Assembly (NCBI RefSeq): GCF_003265705.1
Contig: NW_020313168.1
Span: forward strand, 2,358,074 to 2,422,073
DNA length: 64,000 nt
Source of the DNA: Callorhinus ursinus
Taxonomy: Eukaryota; Chordata; Mammalia; Carnivora; Otariidae
Reading direction: 5' to 3'
The stretch's first letter is position 1. Each line of letters opens with the position of its first letter. Under the pieces are notes generated by a model. The model saw only the letters and a list, made by a program, of their open reading frames with translations. It ran no database searches and was not told the DNA's origin. Both the position numbers and the translations under genes were made by a program. Shown piece by piece: positions 51,201 to 59,000 of this stretch.

Positions 51201-54200
51201 ACTACCGCTGCTCACCGGGCGTAGTTGGGGATGGTGCCGTGCTCGACGCCCTTCGTGCTGTAGGGGCCCAAGCGGTGGGCGTGCCAGCAGCTGCGACCCT
51301 GGAACATGGTGTCGCTGATGTGCAGAACGTCACTGCATTGCACCCGCAGCTCCCCCTCCGCCCGTGCCTCCATGGCCAGGTTCACCCGGATGTAGAAGGA
51401 ATCCCCTGAGGTAGCCACTTGGGCCTCCAGGTCCTGGACCAACTTCTTATAACCTGATCAAAGATAAGCCCGGGGCCATGATCCCACTCAGGGAAGGTTC
51501 TGGAATGTGAAAGCAGGAAAGAAGGAAGGAGCCTCCCCCAGAGTCTTGGGAGCCATTCTGGTGCTGGAGCCAATGGGCAGGAAGGAGATCCCCAGCTGCC
51601 CTGCGGCCCTCTGCACACTTAGGGCACAGTCTGGTTCCGGGGTGCATGAGAGGGCTGGCTTCGCACACCCAGGGGCTCAGGTCTCAGGTGGGGGCCTCAT
51701 GGAGTGGGCGGGGTGCGGGAGTGTGTACCCTCCATGTTGACCTTCACAGACAGGCAGCAGAAGCCGTTGACCCTCTGGAGAAGTCCGACAGCTTGCTCTA
51801 GGGTGGTGTCCTCCAAGGTGGCCTTGAACAAGGGCTCTGTTGCCTCATAATCCACCTGAGGGCAAATCACCAGCGTCGGCCTCTTTTGACCTGGATTCTG
51901 GACTCTACAGTAGGACCCGCTCACCCTTCCCAGCCATCCACACGCACCCACCAGAGCCCTTGCCACCGGCCCTGCTTCAGGACATCTTGAAGCGGCCTCC
52001 TCCAACTACACTCATTCCCATGCCGAGAATCAAGCACCCACCCTTCCCCAACACGCGGTGTGCCAAGATTACCGCTGAGGGCCAAGTTTCCACTCTTCAA
52101 GATAGATTCCACTCTAGAGCATTTCAGGTCAGGGGTTCTCAGCTTGGGACTATTGACATGTGAGGCCATTGTTCTGTGCTGTGGGGCTGGACCCAGGCCC
52201 TGCAGGACATTGGGCGGCATCCCTCCCCCCCGCTTTGTTGCCCTGGTGGTGACAGCCCACGAGCACAGGGCTCTCGCAGTCCACCCCACTCATTCGCTCA
52301 ACCCTGGGTGGTTTTAAGTTTAGAAGAGTATATATTTTTATCATGAAAAAAATATTCTAGCTACTACCACAATCAGACAACAAAAAAGAAATAAAAGGCA
52401 TCCAGATTGTTAAGGAAGGACTAAAACTTTCACTATTTGCAGATGACATGATACCCTATATAGAAAAACTGAAAGACTCCACCAGGAAACTGCTAGAACC
52501 GATCTATGAACTCAGTAATGTCACAGGATCCAAAATCAACATACAAAAATCCATTGCATTTCAATACACCAATAATGAAGCAGCAGAACGAGAAATCAAG
52601 GGAACAATCCCATTTACAATAGCACCAAAAATAATAAGATACCTAAGAATAAACCTGACCAAAGAGGGAAAAATATGTGTTCTCTGAAAACTATAAAACA
52701 CTGATGAAAAATATCGAAGATGACACAAAAATATGGAAGGACATTCCAAGCGCATGGGTTGGAAGAACAAATATTGTTAAAATGTCTCTACTATCCAGAG
52801 CAAACTACACATTTAATGCAATCCCCATTCAAAATACCACCAGCATTTTTCACAGAACTAGAACAAACAATCCTAAAATTTATATAAAACAAAAGACAAA
52901 TAGTCAAAGCAAACTTGAAAAAGAAAAGCAAAGCTGGAGGCATCACAATTCCAGACTTCGAGTTTTATTACAAAGCTGTGGTCATCGAGACACTATGGTA
53001 CTGGCACAAAAACAGACACATAGATCAATGCAACAGAAGAGAGAGCCCAGAAATGGACCCTCAACCCTATGGTCAACTAATCTTCGACAAAGCAGGAAAG
53101 AATATCCAATGAAAAAAAGACAGTCTCTTCCATAAATGGCGTTGGGAAAATTGGGGAGCTTTTTGCTATGTGCAAAAGAATGAAACCGGACCAGTTTCTT
53201 ACACCATACAGAAAAACAAATTCAAAGTGGATGAAAGACCTAAATGTGAGACCTGAGACCATAAAAATCCTAGAGGAGAACACAGGCAGTAACTTCTTTG
53301 ACCTCGGCCCCAGCAACTTACTAGACGCGTAGCCAGAGACGAGGGACTCAAAAGACATAAAAATAAAAAGCTTCTGCACAGTGAAAGAAACAATCAACAA
53401 AACTAAAAGCCAACCTATGGAATGAGAGAAGATATTTGCAAATGACATATCCAATAAAGGGTTAGTATCCAAAATATATAAAGAACTTATAAAACTCAAC
53501 ACCCAAAAAACAAATAATCCAGTTAAAAATAGGCAGAAGAAAAAAAAAATGGGCAGAAGACATGAGTAGATATTTCTCCACAGAAGACATCCAGATGGCC
53601 AACAGACACATGAAAAGATGCTCAACATCACTCATCCTCAGGGAAATGCAAATGAAAACCACAATGAGATATGGCCTCACCCCTGTCAGAATAGCTAAAA
53701 TCAACAACGCAAGAAACAACACATGTCGGAGAGGCTGTGGAGAAAGGGGAACCCTCCCACACTGTTGGTGGGAATGCAAGCTGGTGCAGCCACTCTGGAA
53801 AACAGTATGGAGGTTCCTCAAAAAGTTAAAAATGGAGCTACCCCATGATCCAGCAATTGCACTACTGGATATTTACCCAAAGGATACAAACATACTTATT
53901 TGAAGGGGCACCTGCACCCCAATGTTCATAGCAGCAATGTCCACAGTAGCCAAACTATGGAAGGAGCCCAGATGTCCATCGACGGATGAATGGATAAAGA
54001 AGCTGTGGTTGGGGGTGCCTGGGTGGCTCAGTCGTTAGGCGTCTGCCTCCGGCTCAGGTCATGATCCCAGGGTCCTGGGATCGAGCCCTGCGTCGGGCTA
54101 CCTGCTCCGCGGGTAGCCTCAGCAGGAGACAGACCAGCAGGGGGTGCTGCCCAAGGCTGGGGTGGGGGGACGAGTTTGCCCGAGTAAGCAAAGTTCCGTC

Positions 54201-55972
54201 GGGAGGGGTGAGCCCCGGGGGCTGGCCTGGCCTGTGGCTGAGCCCTCCACTTCCGTTCAGACGTTCCTGAGTGTGAGAGCAGCCTGCAGCCGTGCACCGG
54301 GGGCCTCACCCTCTCATCCAGGTGAGCAGTGGGAGGGGCCGGGGCCAGCAGGTGGCAGGACAGAGTGAGGGCTGTGTCCCATCACTATTGGGAGGTGACA
54401 GCCCCCCTGAGGATGAAGTCATGGTTAGGGTGTGGTTAGAAGCAGAGGCCTGCTTCTCCCTCTCCCACTCCCCCCTGCTGTGTTCCCTCTCTCGCTCTCT
54501 CTCTGTCAAATAAATAAATAAAATCTTAGGAAAAAAAAAAAGAAGCTGCGGTATATACACACAATGGGATATTACTCAGTCATCAAAAAGAATGAAATCT
54601 TGCCATTTGCAACGACATGGATGCAACTGGAAGGTATTATGCTGAGTGAAATAAGTAAGTCAGAGAAAGACAATTATCATATGATCTCACTCATATGTAG
54701 AATTTAAGAAACAAAAGAAATGAGCAAAGGGGAAAAAAGAGAGACAAACCAACTCTTCACTCTAGAGAACACACTGATGGTTACAGAGGGGAGGCGGTGG
54801 GGAGATGGGGGAAACAGGTGAGGGGGATTCAGGAGTTGGGAAGAGCAGCGGGTGATTACCGAAGTGTTGAGTTACTATATTGTACACTTGAGACTAACAT
54901 AACACTGTAGGTTGACTAACGGGAATTAAAAACTCAAAAGTAAATAAATAATAATAAAATACATTAAGATATCAGGACTGTCTCCCCAAACATCATAAAA
55001 GTTGCTTTAACCACAACGTAGCCTGTTAATGGTGAGGGAGGAGCCGGCGGGCCCAGGGCTCCGGAGCAAAGGCGGTGCCTGCCCATGCTTCTCAGCCCTC
55101 GCCTCTGCCATAACCTGCCCCCACCTCACCCCAAGCTCACCCCAGGCTCCTCCTGGGGGAACCAGCCTCAGGAACAGGGTGACTGTTTTCTGCTTCCAGG
55201 CCACATCAAAGTCACCTCCCCGCCCACATATTCACTTGATAATAATTAGTCAAGTGGTATATTTATGGGTTTTGCAGTTTAACGAATATTTTGCAATAAA
55301 AAAGGTTTTAAAGATGCCCCCAACGAGATGGTGAATTGTATGTGATGGCTGTGTGTTTTACTACATACACACAATGTGATCAGCACAGTGAAAGAACAGG
55401 GCTATGGCCTTTATCCAAACGTCCCGGGTCAGCACCGCTGCAGCCAGAAGCCTTCTCGGATGGCAGGTGGTCCTCTCCTGAGCTTGCGGGCTCACCCACC
55501 TGAGTTCACGAACGTCAGGGATCCAGATGGGGCAGGGCTCCCATGGGAGTCAACTGGAACGTAGCCTTTAAGTGAGTCTAACCTCAGCCCGAGAGGGAGC
55601 CTGGGCTATCCTGACAACACGCCCTTGTCAAGTCGGACCCCACCCGGAGCAGGTCCCGGGGCGGGGGCTTGTGGGGCGGGGGCCACACTCACCATCATGA
55701 TCTGGGTGCCCGGGCGCAAGGCCATCTCGTCCGCCGCCGAGCCAGGGGTGACCCGGTGAATGAAGATGCCCGTGAGGTTGCCACCAATGATGCTGATCTG
55801 CTCCAGCAACGCATCCCCCTGGAAGGCCAGCACGGTGACCTGGCTCAGGATCTTGCGGGCCAGCCTCCTCCTCACTGGGACGCTGCTGCAGGAGGGGAGG
55901 TGACAGAGCCCACGAGCCACCAGAGCAGGAGGTCAGGCCAGGCCCTGATCCCGCTGTCCCCAGCATTCTGGA

Positions 55973-56013
<41 letters not shown>

Positions 56014-59000
56014 AACCATGACTTCATCCTCAGGGGGGCTGTCACCTCCCAATAGTGATGGGACACAGCCCTCACTCTGTCCTGCCACCTGCTGGCCCCG
56101 GCCCCTCCCACTGCTCACCTGGATGAGAGGGTGAGGCCCCCGGTGCACGGCTGCAGGCTGCTCTCACACTCAGGAACGTCTGAACGGAAGTGGAGGGCTC
56201 AGCCACAGGCCAGGCCAGCCCCCGGGGCTCACCCCTCCCGACGGAACTTTGCTTACTCGGGCAAACTCGTCCCCCCACCCCAGCCTTGGGCAGCACCTCC
56301 TGCTGAGGCTGAAACTCCCTGCCTCTTCCCTTCCTCACTACTTAGAAACTTGAGGTCATCTTCCCCAAAACAGGAGTGGGGTCTGACCTATAGTGTGTCC
56401 TCACATGATAGTTGAACGACTTGCCAACATTTTACAGGATAGGGCAGCTGGAGTTTGGATGTCTGGCTTCATTCAAAATCAAATCTAGGTGGGGGTGGGT
56501 GGGTGAAACAGGTGATGGGGATTAAGGAGTACACTTGTTGTGATGAGCACTGGGTGATTAAAATAAAAACTTAAAATAATCAAATGTGGCATAACCCTGG
56601 GCCGCATTTCTGCCTGGGTCAACGGTTGCCTGCTATTTTTGCCGAGCTCACAGACAAAACTCCGTTCATGATTACATTCAGAGTCAAATGATAATAGTAT
56701 ATTCCTGATGTACTTGAGGTCAATTCCACTAAAAGTGTAGGAAACTAGGACGTTATACAGAATTGTGGCAGAAGGAAACAAAGTGGGGCGCCTGGGTGGC
56801 TCAGTCGTTAGGCGTCTGCCTTCGGCTCGGGTTGTGGTCCCGGGGTCCTGGGATCGAGCCCCGCGTCGGGCTCCCTGCTCAGCGGGAAGCCTGCTTCTCC
56901 CTCTCCGACTCCCCCTGCCTGTGTTCCCTCTCTCGCTGTGTCTCTCTCTGTCAAATAAATAAAATCTTTAAAAAAAAAAAAAAAAAGGAAACAAAGAGCA
57001 TCACATCCAGGATGGATATGCCCTGGGGGGACCCTCTCGGTTAACCCCATCTCGCAGGGAGCAAGGTTTCTAGTCAAGTGACCCACTAGGAGCCTCGGAC
57101 CCCACCTGCTCTAAAGGGGTGAATGTTCTGAACAGCTCAAGGTTTGTGCGCCCCCTGGTGGCCACTGGGGTGAATTCCAGACGGGGTGCTAAGCACCCGC
57201 TGCGCGCGAGGCTCACGGCTGGAGACAGGTGTGCAGGGTGGAAAAGGTGAGGAGGCTGTTTGTGTGGGGCCCATGGTTGAGAAGGAGAGGAGGCAAGCCA
57301 AGTCACAAACATGAGGAATAAGCCACAGGAGATGTGGGAAGGTCTCACGTGCCACACCCGGGAGGAGAGATGTTCCCAGCAGGTGCTTTTTCCAGGGGCG
57401 GGGGACTAAAGCCTGCCGCCTTCTGATGTCACCATCAGACCAGGGAGGGTTAGAGAGAACACGTGTGTCCGGAGCTATCTGAGCAGTAATGCTGAGCTGG
57501 ACGGGAAGATGAACACAACTCCCTTGGCTCCAAGGTGAGAGACAGAAAGGACGCCCAGTAAACAGGGCATGGGCTTGAAGGACCAGGTAGTCGGGATGCC
57601 CCAGAGGCCCGGGGCGGGGCAGCGGTGAAGCTCGCCTCCTCAGCCCAAGCCCTGGAGAGGTACTGGGTTGTCTCATCTGCCTCCCTGAAGACCCCTGTCC
57701 TCACTTCTCCTCCTGCTCAGCCAGCCCAGCTCAGGGGAGGGGGGTGGCTGCAGAGGCCCAGGTGGGGTGCACTCACCTGCCCTGTCTACAGTCTCATAAT
57801 CCAGGTCTGCGTCACCTGCCTTCACCCCCGGGGAGGGTCCCCGGTTCACCTGCAGGATTTCTGGGAAGCCACTGGAAAGCATGGGAGGAAGACCGCTCGG
57901 GCTGCCTCACTTGCTTCCTGCTCAGACCCAGAGCCCCTGCACCTGCGCCGCCCTCAGCCCATGTCCCAGTGAGCTGCCAGGGCCCGCGCCACCTGAACCC
58001 CATTGCCAGTCGTTACCCGAGAGACCAGGGGTCTTCCCGGAAGTCCTCTGTGGCCCGCTTATACAGGGACTGTGGACTGGGAGGCACGGGGCTGCTGGAG
58101 CGGAAGCTGTCCACCAGCTCACGGTTGGATGTGGCGTTCAGGTCAGAGCAGAGCTGAGACTGGAGGGGGACAGGGCAGAGGTGGGCGCAGGCTCCCACGG
58201 GACCCCACTCGACACCTCCCCACTGCTCCACGGCATGAGGGGAAAAACCATAATAAACCATGGTCCCCAACTGTCGGGGCAGAGCCGGTGAGAAGGACAT
58301 AGCACAGAGGCAGGTCACGCTAGCTGAGCGCCTACTGTGTGCCAGGAACACTACTAGCTGCTTTCCATATCTCACGTCGCTCAGTGCGGCCGGATAAATC
58401 TACACGGTGGGTAGTATGGTCCCACTTCACATACGAAGCCACGGAGGCCCAGAGAGGCCCAGGGCCCGGCTGGTGAGGGTCACGTGCGCAGCGGGGCGGG
58501 TGTGCTGCACGGATCTGAACACAGGCCTGCATCCACGTCACGAGGACGTCTCCAGCACCTGCGTGCACCAGGCCCCGTCTGTCCCGCCAGGTGAGGGTGC
58601 ACCGGCTTGGCCCGGGAGGGGAGGAGGCCCCCGCCGTACCTCAGGGGGGCCGGGGCAGCTGGAGTCACTGTCATCCCGCGGGCAGAGGGCGAACATGCGC
58701 ACCAGCGGCTGCTTTCCCTTCGCACAGGGCTCCCTGGCGCCGGCTTCCTGCTTAGGCTGCCAAAGACGGGCCCCGGGCTGCTCAGTTCAGGCACGTTTCC
58801 TCTTGGATGCTCTTGGGGGTTTCCAGCAAGTCCCCTCCCTCCTGTCTCCACCTCCCGCCTCCACCCTCCGGGCAACCTCCCCTCATCATGTCCCCTCCTC
58901 GGAGCATGGGACCCCCAGCACCGCAGGAGCCGACCCCCGAGGAGACAGAAAGTAACCAGCCTGGTGAATGCTATTTCATCTCTTTTAGAGATTATATGTT

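Larger units (their letters stand above)
52340..54965 (+). mobile_element. 5'-truncated L1 (ORF2 C-terminal half plus 3' UTR) in CARD14 intron
   Basis: It starts in the reverse-transcriptase region (SLFADDM, the catalytic FADD motif, near 52430) and continues through ORF2 wording such as AGGTATTATGCTGAGTGAAA to an AATAATAATAAAATA tail. Frameshifts and stops make it a relic. A SINE with an internal foreign block (54010-54538) interrupts it. It lies antisense to CARD14. Confidence 0.9.

Noticed and set aside
52430..54000. L1 ORF2 as a functional gene
   Set aside because: Frames are broken by stops and shifts, and the 5' half is missing.
54061..54434. Possible duplicated CARD14 exon on the plus strand
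   Set aside because: The exon copy has splice sites but faces away from CARD14 transcription and has no partner exons, so it is not a gene or a usable exon of CARD14.
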